Shown piece after piece: positions 24,124 to 32,197 of a stretch of 32,375 nucleotides of DNA. Both the position numbers and the translations under genes were made by a program. The stretch covers positions 1 to 32,375 of the forward strand of contig OMZJ01000142.1 of NCBI GenBank assembly GCA_900315495.1, written 5' to 3'. The notes under the pieces were generated by a model that saw only the letters and a program-made list of their open reading frames with translations, was not told the origin of the DNA and did no database searches. The number at the start of each line of letters is the position of its first letter. The first letter of the stretch is position 1. Source of the stretch: an uncultured Lachnospiraceae bacterium. GTDB taxonomy: Bacteria > Bacillota > Clostridia > Lachnospirales > Lachnospiraceae.

Positions 24124-25146
24124 ATGGGACAGACAGTGCGTGAGCGGACGGAACAACTGGAAGAACAGATTCTGCGGCCTTGTGCGAGCCTGAGCAGCCG
24201 TTCCAGAGGCCGTGACAGACAGGAAGAGCCGGATGACATCCGCTCCTGCTATCAGCGGGACCGCGACAGGATTCTGCACTGCAAATCCTTCCGGCGGATG
24301 AAACACAAGACCCAGGTCTTCCTGGCCCCGTTCGGGGATCATTATAGGACCCGGCTCACGCATACCCTCGAGGTTGCCCAGATCGGCCGGACCATCGCCC
24401 GGGCGCTGCGGCTCAATGAGGACCTCACCGAGGCCATCGCGCTGGGGCACGACATCGGCCATACGCCGTTCGGCCACAGTGGCGAGAAGGCGCTGAATCT
24501 GGCGCTGGAGGGAACCGGCTATACCTTCCGCCATTATGAGCAGAGCGTGCGCCTGGTGGAAGTGCTGGAAAAGGAGGGCAGAGGCCTGAATCTCACCTGG
24601 GAGGTTCGGGACGGGATGCGAAACCACGGGACCGCGGCCCATCCCGCTACCCTCGAGGGCAGGGTGATCCAGCTGTCCGACAAGATCGCCTATATCAATC
24701 ACGACATCGATGACGCAATCCGCGGGCGGGTGCTGACGGAGGATTCCCTCCCCCGGGCCTACACCGATGTCCTCGGGCATTCGGTACACGACCGCCTCAA
24801 CAACCTGATCCATGACATCATCGCCGCCAGCGCGGACCGGGACTGGGTTTATCAGTCTCCTGAGATGGGATGGGCGATGCAGGGACTGCGGCAGTATATG
24901 TTTGACAATGTTTATACCAACCCTGTGGTCAAGGGGGAGGACGAGAAAATCTGCGGCATGATCCGGCAGCTCTACGAGTATTTCTGCAGACATTACGAGC
25001 TGCTGCCGCGGGAGAACGTCGAGATGATCATGAGCGGGCGCACGCCGAAGGAGGTGGCCGTCTGCGATTACATCGCGGGAATGACCGATCAGTATGCGAT
25101 TTCCAGATATGAGGAACTGTTTGTGCCGAGGTCATGGTCACACTGA
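24124..25146 (+). CDS. dgt: dGTPase-like HD-domain triphosphohydrolase
   Basis: This 340-residue metal enzyme should hydrolyse dGTP, or other dNTPs, to the nucleoside and triphosphate. The HD metal site is complete: H80 in THTLEVAQ, H109-D110 in GHDIGHTPFGH, and D186 in LSDKIAYINHD. The preceding RILHCKSFRRMKHKTQ segment and the C-terminal YIAGMTDQYA are hallmarks of bacterial Dgt-type proteins. AGGCAG-type sequence upstream gives a modest ribosome site. It is 11 bases ahead of dnaG, an arrangement usual in Clostridia, and may balance dNTP supply with replication. The symbol follows family use; substrate preference cannot be read here. Confidence 0.94.
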   Translation: MGQTVRERTEQLEEQILRPCASLSSRSRGRDRQEEPDDIRSCYQRDRDRILHCKSFRRMKHKTQVFLAPFGDHYRTRLTHTLEVAQIGRTIARALRLNEDLTEAIALGHDIGHTPFGHSGEKALNLALEGTGYTFRHYEQSVRLVEVLEKEGRGLNLTWEVRDGMRNHGTAAHPATLEGRVIQLSDKIAYINHDIDDAIRGRVLTEDSLPRAYTDVLGHSVHDRLNNLIHDIIAASADRDWVYQSPEMGWAMQGLRQYMFDNVYTNPVVKGEDEKICGMIRQLYEYFCRHYELLPRENVEMIMSGRTPKEVAVCDYIAGMTDQYAISRYEELFVPRSWSH

Positions 25147-25157
25147 GAGGAGGGAAA

Positions 25158-27116
25158 ATGCCATATTATCCGGAGGAAGTGATTCAGGAGGTCCGCGAGA
25201 GAAACAACATCGTGGATGTGATCGGAAGTTACATCCATCTGGAAAAGAAGGGCTCCAACTACTTCGGCCTCTGCCCGTTTCACAATGAGAAATCGCCTTC
25301 TTTTTCCGTCTCAGAGTCGAGGCAGTCCTATCACTGCTTCGGCTGCGGAAAGGGCGGCAATGTGTTCACCTTCCTGATGGAATATGAAAACTACACCTTC
25401 CCGGAGGCAGTACAGGCGCTGGCCGAGAGAGCCGGTGTGCAGCTTCCGGAGCGGGAGATGAGTTCCGAGGAGAAAGCGCATCAGAAAAAGCGCGAGGTCC
25501 TCCTGCAGATCCAGAAGGACACGGCAATTTTTTATTACCACACGCTGCTGAGCCCGGCCGGACGAAACGGCCTGGCGTATCTTCGGAAGAGAGCGCTGAC
25601 AGACGAGACCATCAAAAGTTTCGGCCTCGGGTATTCTCCGGCGCGGGCGGACCAGCTGTACCGCTATCTGCGCGGCCGGGGTTACAATGACAGAGACCTG
25701 TCGGATTCCGGGCTTTTCCGCATCGACGAGCGCGGTGCCTTCGACCGGTTCTGGAACCGGGTCATGTTTCCGATCATGGATATCAACAACCATGTCATCG
25801 GCTTCGGCGGCCGCGTGATGGGGGACGGGGAGCCGAAATACCTGAATTCGCCAGAGACAGATATTTTTGACAAGAGCCGCAACCTGTTTGCGCTGAACGT
25901 GGCGAAGCGGACGCGGAAGCCCTACATGCTGGTCTGCGAGGGGTATATGGATGTGATCACGCTGCACCAGGCGGGTTTCACCAATGCGGTGGCGTCGCTG
26001 GGGACCGCGTTCACGGATCAGCACGCCCAGATCCTGAAGCGGTATACCAAAGAGCTGATCCTGACCTTTGACTCCGACGGCGCCGGCATCAAGGCAGCGC
26101 TCCGGGCGGCGCCGATGGTCCGGGCCGCGGGGCTGAATGCGCGGGTCCTGACCATGAAGCCCTACAAAGACCCGGACGAATTCATCAAAAACATGGGTGC
26201 CGAGGCATATCAGGAGCGCATCGATCAGGCGCAGAACAGCTTTCTGTTTGAGATCGCACAGGCCAGAAGCCAGAAGGACACCGCGGATCCTGCACAGCGC
26301 ACGGAATTCATCAATCTCTGTGCCGAAAAGCTTCTTTCCTTCCGCGATCCGTTGGAACGGGACAGTTATGTGCGCGCGGTTTCCCAGGATTATGCGATTG
26401 ATTACAGGCTCCTGACGGAAAAAGTCGAATCCATGGAGGCGGAGACCGCGGCGCGGGAACTCTCCGGGACAGGCAGGCGCGGAGAATACCGGGAATATCG
26501 GGATTACCGCGGCGGGGGAAATCCTTCTACGGGGGATCGCCCGGACTACCGCGGCGCAGGGAATTCCTTCCCGGCCTACCGGCGCGCCGACAGCCGCAGG
26601 GAAGAATACCAGAACCGCGATGCCGGAAGGTACGACGGCGGGTACCGCCCGCGGGAATCCGCCGCGGCACAGAAGATGCCGGAACCGCGCAGAGCGGCAG
26701 CGGGGATTCCCGAGTACCAGAAGGTAATTCTTGCCACCCTGGCGGAACAGCCGTCGCTGTGGGAGGAAGTGCGCCAGGTGCTTGCGCCGGAGGATTTTGC
26801 CGAGGGAGTCTGCCGGAGCGCGGCAGAGCAGTTGTTTTCGCAGCTTTCGGAAGGGAAACCTGACGCGGCAAAAATTGTGGATTCCTTCGCTGCGGAAGGC
26901 GAGGGGTACAGTGAGGCGGCCTCGATCTTCGATTCGGTCTTGAAGGACGGAGCGGATGACGTGGACCGGAGAAAAGCGCTGCGCGAATGTGTGCTCCGCC
27001 TGAAGAAGGACGGCTATGAGAAGCGGCAGCAGAATGCAAAGGACTTTGCGGAGCTGAACAGCATCATCAACGAGGAAAAGGAATTCGAACGTAAATGGAA
27101 CTCTCCAGACGCCTGA
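25158..27116 (+). CDS. dnaG: DNA primase
   Basis: This 652-residue enzyme synthesises RNA primers at the replication fork. The N-terminal CHC2 zinc ribbon has C39, H42, C60 and C63. The RNA polymerase core follows, with TOPRIM residues E261 (CEGYMDV) and D305/D307 (FDSDGAG). The C-terminal helicase-binding domain starts near residue 515. Between core and C-domain (~436-513) lies an unusually long linker rich in Arg, Tyr, Gly, Glu and Pro, with repeated EYR, DYR and GGG elements. The ATG at 25158 is preceded by GAGAGGAGGG; an upstream in-frame ATG at 25134 lies inside dgt and is rejected. trmK overlaps the last 22 bases. The gene usually found next, rpoD, is missing. Confidence 0.97.
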   Translation: MPYYPEEVIQEVRERNNIVDVIGSYIHLEKKGSNYFGLCPFHNEKSPSFSVSESRQSYHCFGCGKGGNVFTFLMEYENYTFPEAVQALAERAGVQLPEREMSSEEKAHQKKREVLLQIQKDTAIFYYHTLLSPAGRNGLAYLRKRALTDETIKSFGLGYSPARADQLYRYLRGRGYNDRDLSDSGLFRIDERGAFDRFWNRVMFPIMDINNHVIGFGGRVMGDGEPKYLNSPETDIFDKSRNLFALNVAKRTRKPYMLVCEGYMDVITLHQAGFTNAVASLGTAFTDQHAQILKRYTKELILTFDSDGAGIKAALRAAPMVRAAGLNARVLTMKPYKDPDEFIKNMGAEAYQERIDQAQNSFLFEIAQARSQKDTADPAQRTEFINLCAEKLLSFRDPLERDSYVRAVSQDYAIDYRLLTEKVESMEAETAARELSGTGRRGEYREYRDYRGGGNPSTGDRPDYRGAGNSFPAYRRADSRREEYQNRDAGRYDGGYRPRESAAAQKMPEPRRAAAGIPEYQKVILATLAEQPSLWEEVRQVLAPEDFAEGVCRSAAEQLFSQLSEGKPDAAKIVDSFAAEGEGYSEAASIFDSVLKDGADDVDRRKALRECVLRLKKDGYEKRQQNAKDFAELNSIINEEKEFERKWNSPDA

Positions 27117-27805
27117 AGGCGGTTATCGGTCTCGTCTCGCCCGGAAATCGGGCGGCCGATGTGGGATGTGATCATGGATTCGTCTCCATCGCGCTGATAC
27201 AGCAGAAAATCTGCCCGTCGGTGATTGCGTCGGATCTCCGCCCCGGGCCGCTGTCCCGGGCCGCGGAACATGTGCAGGGCGCCGGGCTCGGCGACAGGAT
27301 CACGCTCCGCCTTGGCGACGGCCTGCAGGTCCTGGCGCGGGGCGAAGCCGATACGATCATCCTCGCGGGAATCGGCGGCAGACTTCTGATCCGAGTTCTG
27401 TCGGAGTCGGAAAAAACGGCAAAATCAGCCCGGGAGCTGATTCTCTCACCGCAGTCAGATCTGCGGGCTGTGCGCCGGTTCCTCCGGGAATCGGGATATA
27501 CCCTGCAGCGCGAGCGGTTCCTGACGGAGGATGACAAGCCCTACTTTGTCTTCCGCGTCCTGCCGGAACCGGATCCCGCGACGTGGACGGAGGCGGAGTA
27601 CGGCTTCGGAAAACGAATCGACCCCGGAGACCGGGCGCCGTGGCTTGCCTTTCTGGACCGGGAGGAAACGCTGCGGGAGAATATTCTGAAGGGACTGCAG
27701 GCGGGACCGGCGGCACAGGAGGCCAGAGCCCGGGAGATCCGCTCGGAACTTGACCAGATCCGGGAACGGAAGAGACAGGAGAGAATGCGGGGTTCCCGCC
27801 CGTGA
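27095..27805 (+). CDS. trmK: tRNA (adenine(22)-N1)-methyltransferase
   Basis: This 236-residue Rossmann-fold enzyme uses S-adenosylmethionine to methylate A22 of tRNA. SAM-binding motif I is ADVGCDHGFVS, motif II contains SDLRPGPL, and the family motif usually written AGMGG reads AGIGG here. The C-terminal ~70 residues are a charged coiled coil, as in the family (B. subtilis YqfN). The start at 27095 lies inside the end of dnaG with a 22-base overlap, so translation is probably coupled. nif3 follows 20 bases downstream, the same trmK-nif3 order known from Bacillus. Confidence 0.93.
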   Translation: MELSRRLKAVIGLVSPGNRAADVGCDHGFVSIALIQQKICPSVIASDLRPGPLSRAAEHVQGAGLGDRITLRLGDGLQVLARGEADTIILAGIGGRLLIRVLSESEKTAKSARELILSPQSDLRAVRRFLRESGYTLQRERFLTEDDKPYFVFRVLPEPDPATWTEAEYGFGKRIDPGDRAPWLAFLDREETLRENILKGLQAGPAAQEARAREIRSELDQIRERKRQERMRGSRP

Positions 27806-27825
27806 AAGCGAAAGGATAATATTTT

Positions 27826-28698
27826 ATGAAGTGTTCTGATATCATACGTCTTCTGAATGATCTGGCGCCGGAGGAAACGGCCTGCAGCTGGGACAATCCA
27901 GGCCTTCTGATCGGGCGGTCGGATGCCAATGTATCGAAAATACTGATCGCACTGGAAATCACGGATGAGGTGGTAAATACCGCGGTCTCCCTCCGGGCGG
28001 ATATGATTGTCACTCACCACCCGATGATTTTTCACCCGGTATCGAAAATCAGCAGCGAGACCGGTACGGGCCGGCGGATTCTGCAGCTGGTGCGTCACGA
28101 CATCGCCTGCTATGCCATGCATACCAACTATGACATGGCGCCTCAGGGAATGGGAGTGCTGGCAGCCGATCGGATCGGTCTGATCGAGCAGCGTTTTCTC
28201 ACGGAGCTCTACGCCTTTACCGACAGCCGGGAAAAGGAATATCACGGGGGACTTGGCCGGATCGGAATGCTCAAAAAACCGATGCGCCTGCGGGAGCTGG
28301 CGGCGCGGACCGACCGGGAATTCCGGAATGAGGGAATGCGGGTGTTCGCGCCTGAAGATGGGCTGGATCAGATGGTGCAGCAGGTTGCGATCGTCCCGGG
28401 TTCCGGCGGAGACTGTGTCGGGGCGGCTCTGGAGGCCGGGGCAGATGTGCTGATTACCGGTGATATCTCGCATCATGTCGGCCGCGATGCCGTGAGCGAT
28501 GGGCTGATGATCCTCGACCCGGGCCACTATTCCCTGGAATTTCCCTTTGCGGAGGCGGTCAGCCGGTATCTGGACGGTCTCGTGAGCGCAGATGCTGAGA
28601 TTATTACAGCGCCCTATCAGCCGCCCTTTATCACCCTCGCTTCCGGTGCCTATGAAAAAGAGAAGGCGGAGGCGGAAGAAGCCGGAGAAAATCCATGA
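27826..28698 (+). CDS. Nif3-like dinuclear metal centre hexameric protein
   Basis: This 290-residue member of the NIF3/YqfO/YbgI family has the expected metal ligands: H64 and H65 in THHPM, D103 in NYDMAP, and H216-H217 in DISHHVGRDA followed by GHYSLE. It lacks the long inserted PII-like domain of the Bacillus YqfO protein (about 370 residues) but is longer than YbgI. The biochemical role is not established for the family; a GTP cyclohydrolase-like annotation is often copied without support. GAAAGGAT precedes the ATG at 27826. Its stop overlaps the next start (ATGA). Confidence 0.92.
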   Translation: MKCSDIIRLLNDLAPEETACSWDNPGLLIGRSDANVSKILIALEITDEVVNTAVSLRADMIVTHHPMIFHPVSKISSETGTGRRILQLVRHDIACYAMHTNYDMAPQGMGVLAADRIGLIEQRFLTELYAFTDSREKEYHGGLGRIGMLKKPMRLRELAARTDREFRNEGMRVFAPEDGLDQMVQQVAIVPGSGGDCVGAALEAGADVLITGDISHHVGRDAVSDGLMILDPGHYSLEFPFAEAVSRYLDGLVSADAEIITAPYQPPFITLASGAYEKEKAEAEEAGENP

Positions 28699-30338
28699 AG
28701 ACGATTCACTGGAAAAACAGGACATTCACGTTCCCGGACGGCGCGGTTTACCGGGATTTTGCGGATCAGATTCAGGATGAGTTGCCCCACCGGATTGCTC
28801 TTGTGGTGGCGGACGGCAGACTGCGTGAACTGATGACCTCCATCGCGGACGGCGTGGAGGTGCGCCCGGTGACAACCGCGGAAGTCCCCGGCAGCGAGAG
28901 CTTCCGCCGGACCGCGGAATTTATCCTTCTGGCTGCGGCTGCACGGCTTGACCGGAACCGGAAAATCACGGTGCATTTTTCTGTGAGCAGCGGCCTTTTC
29001 TGCACGGTTTCCGGGGGGAAGCCATCGGAACAGTGGATTGCGTCGCTGGAGCAGGCAATGCGGGATCTTGCGGCGCAGGACCGTCCGATTGTGAAGGAAT
29101 CGGTCAGCACGGATGAGGCGATCCGCCGGTTTGCCGCGGAAGGGCTGTCGGATAAGGTGCGGCTGTTCCGCTACCGGCGGGTTTCCCGGGTCAATATCTA
29201 CCGGCTTGCCGGAATTTCGGATTATTTTTACGGTTATATGCTGCCCTCCACCGGTTATGTCCGGAACTTCCGGCTGTACCCTTACGACGACGGGTTTGTG
29301 CTCCAGCTTCCGAAGGCAGCGGATCCCGAGACTGTCCCGCCCTTCGAACCGCAGAATCATGTGTACCGGGCGTTACGGGAATCCTCCGACTGGGGGGAGC
29401 GGCTGCAGGTATCCGGTGTCGGCCAGCTCAACGACCTCATTACAAAGGGAAAAATCCTGGATCTGATCCTGATCGAGGAAGCGCTGATGGAAAAGAAGAT
29501 GGCGCAGGCGGCTGATGAGATTCGCAGCAACGGCAGAAAGCGTGTTGTGATGATTGCCGGCCCCTCTTCCTCCGGAAAAACCACCTTTTCCCACCGGCTG
29601 TCGATTCAATTGCGGGCGGCAGGACTGCACACCCGGCCGATCGAGGTGGACAATTATTTCCTCAACCGGGAGGACGTCCCGAAGGATGAAAACGGGGAAC
29701 CTGACCTGGAATCCATCGAAGCGATTGATACGAAGCTCTTTGACCGCGATGTCCGGGCGCTGCTGTCCGGCGAGGAAGTCCGCCTTCCGACCTTCAATTT
29801 CAAGACAGGAAAACGCGAATACCGCGGTAATACCATGAGGCTGGGCGACGACGAGGTTCTGATCATGGAGGGGATTCACTGCCTGGATCCGGCCATGTGC
29901 CCGTCCGTGGATCCCTCTGCGGCTTACCGCATCTATATCAGCGCTCTCACGCAGCTCAACATTGACGCCCACAACCGGATTCCGACCACCGACGGCCGCC
30001 TGATCCGGCGGATCATCCGTGACGCCCGCGTGCGCGGCACTTCGGCGCGAGACACCATCGCCATGTGGCCGTCCGTGCGGCGCGGAGAAGAGCGGAACAT
30101 CTTCCCGTACCAAGAGTCCGCAGATATTGTGTTCAACTCGGCATTGAGCTACGAGCTGGCCGTCCTGAAGCCATACGCGGAACCGCTGCTGTTCGGGATA
30201 GACCGGGAGGACCCCGTGTATATTGAGGCAAAGAGAATCCTGAAATTTATGGACTACTTCCTTCCGGTGGGAAGCGAACACATCCCCCAGAACTCCATTC
30301 TCCGGGAATTCATCGGCGGAAGCTGTTTCCCAGTATGA
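28695..30338 (+). CDS. TGS-domain nucleoside (uridine) kinase-like protein
   Basis: This 547-residue protein joins two parts. Residues ~1-215 resemble the N-terminal TGS and editing-like (SAD) domains of threonyl-tRNA synthetase, including a DYFYGYMLPSTG segment that corresponds to the DLCRGPHVPSTG region without its Cys and His. Residues ~285-500 form a P-loop kinase of the uridine kinase/phosphoribulokinase family with Walker A GPSSSGKTT (K295), EVDNYF and LIMEGIH. The family is widespread in clostridia, usually annotated as nucleoside kinase; the substrate is unproven. It overlaps the nif3-like stop by four bases and ends the dgt-dnaG group. An RNase P RNA gene with its own promoter follows. 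Confidence 0.9.
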   Translation: MKTIHWKNRTFTFPDGAVYRDFADQIQDELPHRIALVVADGRLRELMTSIADGVEVRPVTTAEVPGSESFRRTAEFILLAAAARLDRNRKITVHFSVSSGLFCTVSGGKPSEQWIASLEQAMRDLAAQDRPIVKESVSTDEAIRRFAAEGLSDKVRLFRYRRVSRVNIYRLAGISDYFYGYMLPSTGYVRNFRLYPYDDGFVLQLPKAADPETVPPFEPQNHVYRALRESSDWGERLQVSGVGQLNDLITKGKILDLILIEEALMEKKMAQAADEIRSNGRKRVVMIAGPSSSGKTTFSHRLSIQLRAAGLHTRPIEVDNYFLNREDVPKDENGEPDLESIEAIDTKLFDRDVRALLSGEEVRLPTFNFKTGKREYRGNTMRLGDDEVLIMEGIHCLDPAMCPSVDPSAAYRIYISALTQLNIDAHNRIPTTDGRLIRRIIRDARVRGTSARDTIAMWPSVRRGEERNIFPYQESADIVFNSALSYELAVLKPYAEPLLFGIDREDPVYIEAKRILKFMDYFLPVGSEHIPQNSILREFIGGSCFPV

Positions 30339-30419
30339 TTCGAAACGGTGGTGCCAGTTTGCCCGGGGCACGGCGGTTGTTTTCAGATATCGTACGCGGG
30401 TGAGGATTGTCTCGAAAAC

Positions 30420-30448
30420 TTTACATTTCGCGGGGATTATGTTAAAAT
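30420..30448 (+). promoter_or_regulatory. Promoter of the RNase P RNA gene
   Basis: TTTACA (30420-30425) and TAAAAT (30443-30448) have a 17-base spacer, with an extended -10 (TGT). The predicted start near 30455 agrees with the 5' end of helix P1. Confidence 0.85.
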
Positions 30449-30456
30449 TCTTCCAC

Positions 30457-30806
30457 CTGAGTACGGCGGGTGATCGCGGCCGGAAGCAATTCCGGGTGAG
30501 GAAAGTCCGGGCTTCACAGGGCAGGATGCCGGATAACGTCCGGTGGGGGTGACCCCGAGGAAAGTGCAGCAGAAATATACCGCCAGTTCGCTGGTAAGGG
30601 TGGAAAGGCAGTGTAAGAGACTACCGTCCGGCTGGTAACAGCCGGAGCCATGCAAACCCCATCCGAAGCAAGATCGAGCAGAAGGCATAGGGCGGCCCGT
30701 CCGCCTTCGGGTAGATCGCTTGAGCCTGCCGGCAACGGCAGGTCTAGACAGATGACCACCGCGGTGCATTTGCACCGTACATAACCCGGCTTACAGCTGT
30801 ACTCAG
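30457..30806 (+). ncRNA. rnpB: RNase P RNA, type A
   Basis: This is the catalytic RNA that removes 5' leaders from tRNA precursors. The ends pair as helix P1: CTGAGTAC (30457-30464) with GTACTCAG (30799-30806). Conserved core elements are in order: GAGGAAAGTCCGGGC, AGGAAAGTGC, CAGAAATATACCGCC, GGTAAGGGTGGAAAGG, GTAGATCGCTTGAGCC and AACCCGGCTTA. About 350 nt and the layout fit the ancestral A type rather than the Bacillus B type. A terminator follows directly. Confidence 0.97.
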
Positions 30807-30821
30807 TATGATTGCGTTTTT

Positions 30822-30863
30822 GCGGCCTCTGCGGACAGATTCCCGCAGGGGCCGCTGCTTTAT
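30822..30863 (+). terminator. Terminator of the RNase P RNA gene
   Basis: Arms 30822-30834 and 30843-30855 (GCGGCC...CTGCGG with CCGCAG...GGCCGC) form a 13-bp stem with one G.T pair, followed by TGCTTTATC. The U-tract is imperfect. Confidence 0.7.
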
Positions 30864-30978
30864 CTGCGGAGAAAGACTGCATGATCGACTGTTACAGGAT
30901 ATACGGAAGGGCAATGATCAGCAGGGATACAGTCATCAACAGGGATACAGAGAGGCAATGATTGATAAAAGGAGACCG

Positions 30979-31929
30979 ATGGAGACAGAACAGAAATCAG
31001 AAGCCATGGATTCGAAGACAGCGGAAAGGAAAACGGATGCCGGGCACAGAGCAGGCAAAGCTGTGCCGGCGGAACGACAGACAGCGCAGCAGGCAAAGCC
31101 GGTGGTGCCGGATCACGGTTTCACGCACAGCGGTATTTTTCACGCGGATGACGTGTTTTCGACAGCGATGCTCGGGATGCTGAACCCGAATTTTACCGTC
31201 ACCCGCGGAACCGCGGTGCCGACGGATTTTGACGGAATTGTCTATGACATCGGGGGCGGCCGGTTTGACCATCACATGGCAGACAAGAGAGTGCGCGACA
31301 ACGGGGTGCCCTATGCGGCGTTCGGCCTGCTCTGGGAGGTATACGGGACAAGCTTTTTAAGTGAGAAAAACGCGGCGCGGTTTGACCGGGAATTCATCCA
31401 GCCGATGGATCAGTCAGACAACACCGGAACGGATCATGCGCTTTCGGACTGCATTTCCGACTTCCTGCCGCTCTGGTATGAACAGTCGGATCCGGAAAGC
31501 TTTGACCGGAAATTTGAAGAGGCGGTTTCCTTTGCATCGGTCATTCTGAAAAACCGGTTTGCCAGGCTGAACGCTGGGGATCTGGGCTATGCCGCCGCGC
31601 GGAAAAAAATTGAGGAAACAAAAGGACCGGTTCTTGAACTGGACCGCAGCATGCCATGGAAAGAAGCCTGCCTTGAGGCACCGTCCATCCTCTACGTCAT
31701 CTATCCTTCCCATCGGGGCGGCTATAATGTTCAGGCTGTGCCGAAGCGGGCGTACGGGCCGGAAAATCGGAAGCCGTTTCCGAGAGCGTGGAGAGGAAAG
31801 AGCCCGGAGGAGCTGCAGCGGCTGACCGGAATTGCGGGCTTCCATTTCTGCCACAACTCCGGGTTCCTCTGCGTGGGAGAGTCCCTGGAAGACGCGCGAA
31901 AGATTGCGGCGCTGGCCGTGAAGAGCTGA
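30979..31929 (+). CDS. MYG1-family (UPF0160) metal-dependent hydrolase-like protein
   Basis: This 316-residue protein has the MYG1 family signatures: THSGIFHADD (H55, D57, D58), DIGGG..DHH (D97-H98-H99), NGVPYAAFGLLW, QSDNTG and the C-terminal FPRAWRG and FCHNSGFLC. The fold is DHH-phosphoesterase-like; eukaryotic MYG1 is a 3'-5' exonuclease, but bacterial members are poorly studied. The ATG at 30979 is chosen because AAAAGGAG lies 5-6 bases before it. In-frame ATGs at 30958 and 30808 have poorer sites, and the latter would precede the rnpB terminator. The first ~45 residues are charged, Lys/Gln/Ala-rich and outside the family domain. Just upstream, CAGGGATACAG occurs twice (about 30922 and 30940). 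Confidence 0.9.
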   Translation: METEQKSEAMDSKTAERKTDAGHRAGKAVPAERQTAQQAKPVVPDHGFTHSGIFHADDVFSTAMLGMLNPNFTVTRGTAVPTDFDGIVYDIGGGRFDHHMADKRVRDNGVPYAAFGLLWEVYGTSFLSEKNAARFDREFIQPMDQSDNTGTDHALSDCISDFLPLWYEQSDPESFDRKFEEAVSFASVILKNRFARLNAGDLGYAAARKKIEETKGPVLELDRSMPWKEACLEAPSILYVIYPSHRGGYNVQAVPKRAYGPENRKPFPRAWRGKSPEELQRLTGIAGFHFCHNSGFLCVGESLEDARKIAALAVKS

Positions 31930-32162
31930 AACGTCCTGGCGAGTCCGGAAGAACCATGCACTGGTTCAGAGGAGCAGTAAGCGGCGGTAGACTGCCTCGA
32001 TGCGTGAGGAGGAGACAATGATCCATAGGAGCAGGGAACGGCGGAAATGAGACCTAAGATTGCTGGGTTTTGAGATGGAAGGGGCGAGAAAGCGAAGAAA
32101 AGCTTTCGGAATCGGCTGGAAAATGCCGGTGCAGAATTTTTTCAGAAACTGCAAAAAAATGC
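31930..32162 (+). other. Intergenic region without a convincing gene
   Basis: I see no protein gene here. A small GAACCA/TGGTTC hairpin lies at 31951-31967. A strong ribosome site (AGGAGGAG at 32007) precedes ATG at 32018, but the frame closes after 10 codons. The sequence becomes A/T-rich towards 32162, with T6 and A7 tracts just upstream of the promoter. Confidence 0.6.
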
Positions 32163-32191
32163 TTGACAGTATACGGACAGGGTGCTATTAT
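32163..32191 (+). promoter_or_regulatory. Very strong promoter, probably for an rRNA operon
   Basis: TTGACA (32163-32168) and TATTAT (32186-32191) have a 17-base spacer and an extended -10 (TGC). A T6 tract and an A7 tract upstream (32136-32158) look like an UP element. The start would be near 32198. Confidence 0.85.
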
Positions 32192-32197
32192 AACTGA

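Noticed and set aside
30901..30960. CAGGGATACAG direct repeat before the MYG1-like gene as a possible operator
   Set aside because: Two copies 18 bases apart are seen, but there is no symmetry or adjacent promoter to support an operator call.
30808..30978. N-terminal extension of the MYG1-like protein from an ATG at 30808
   Set aside because: It would run through the RNase P RNA terminator and lacks a ribosome site; the ATG at 30979 has AAAAGGAG directly upstream.
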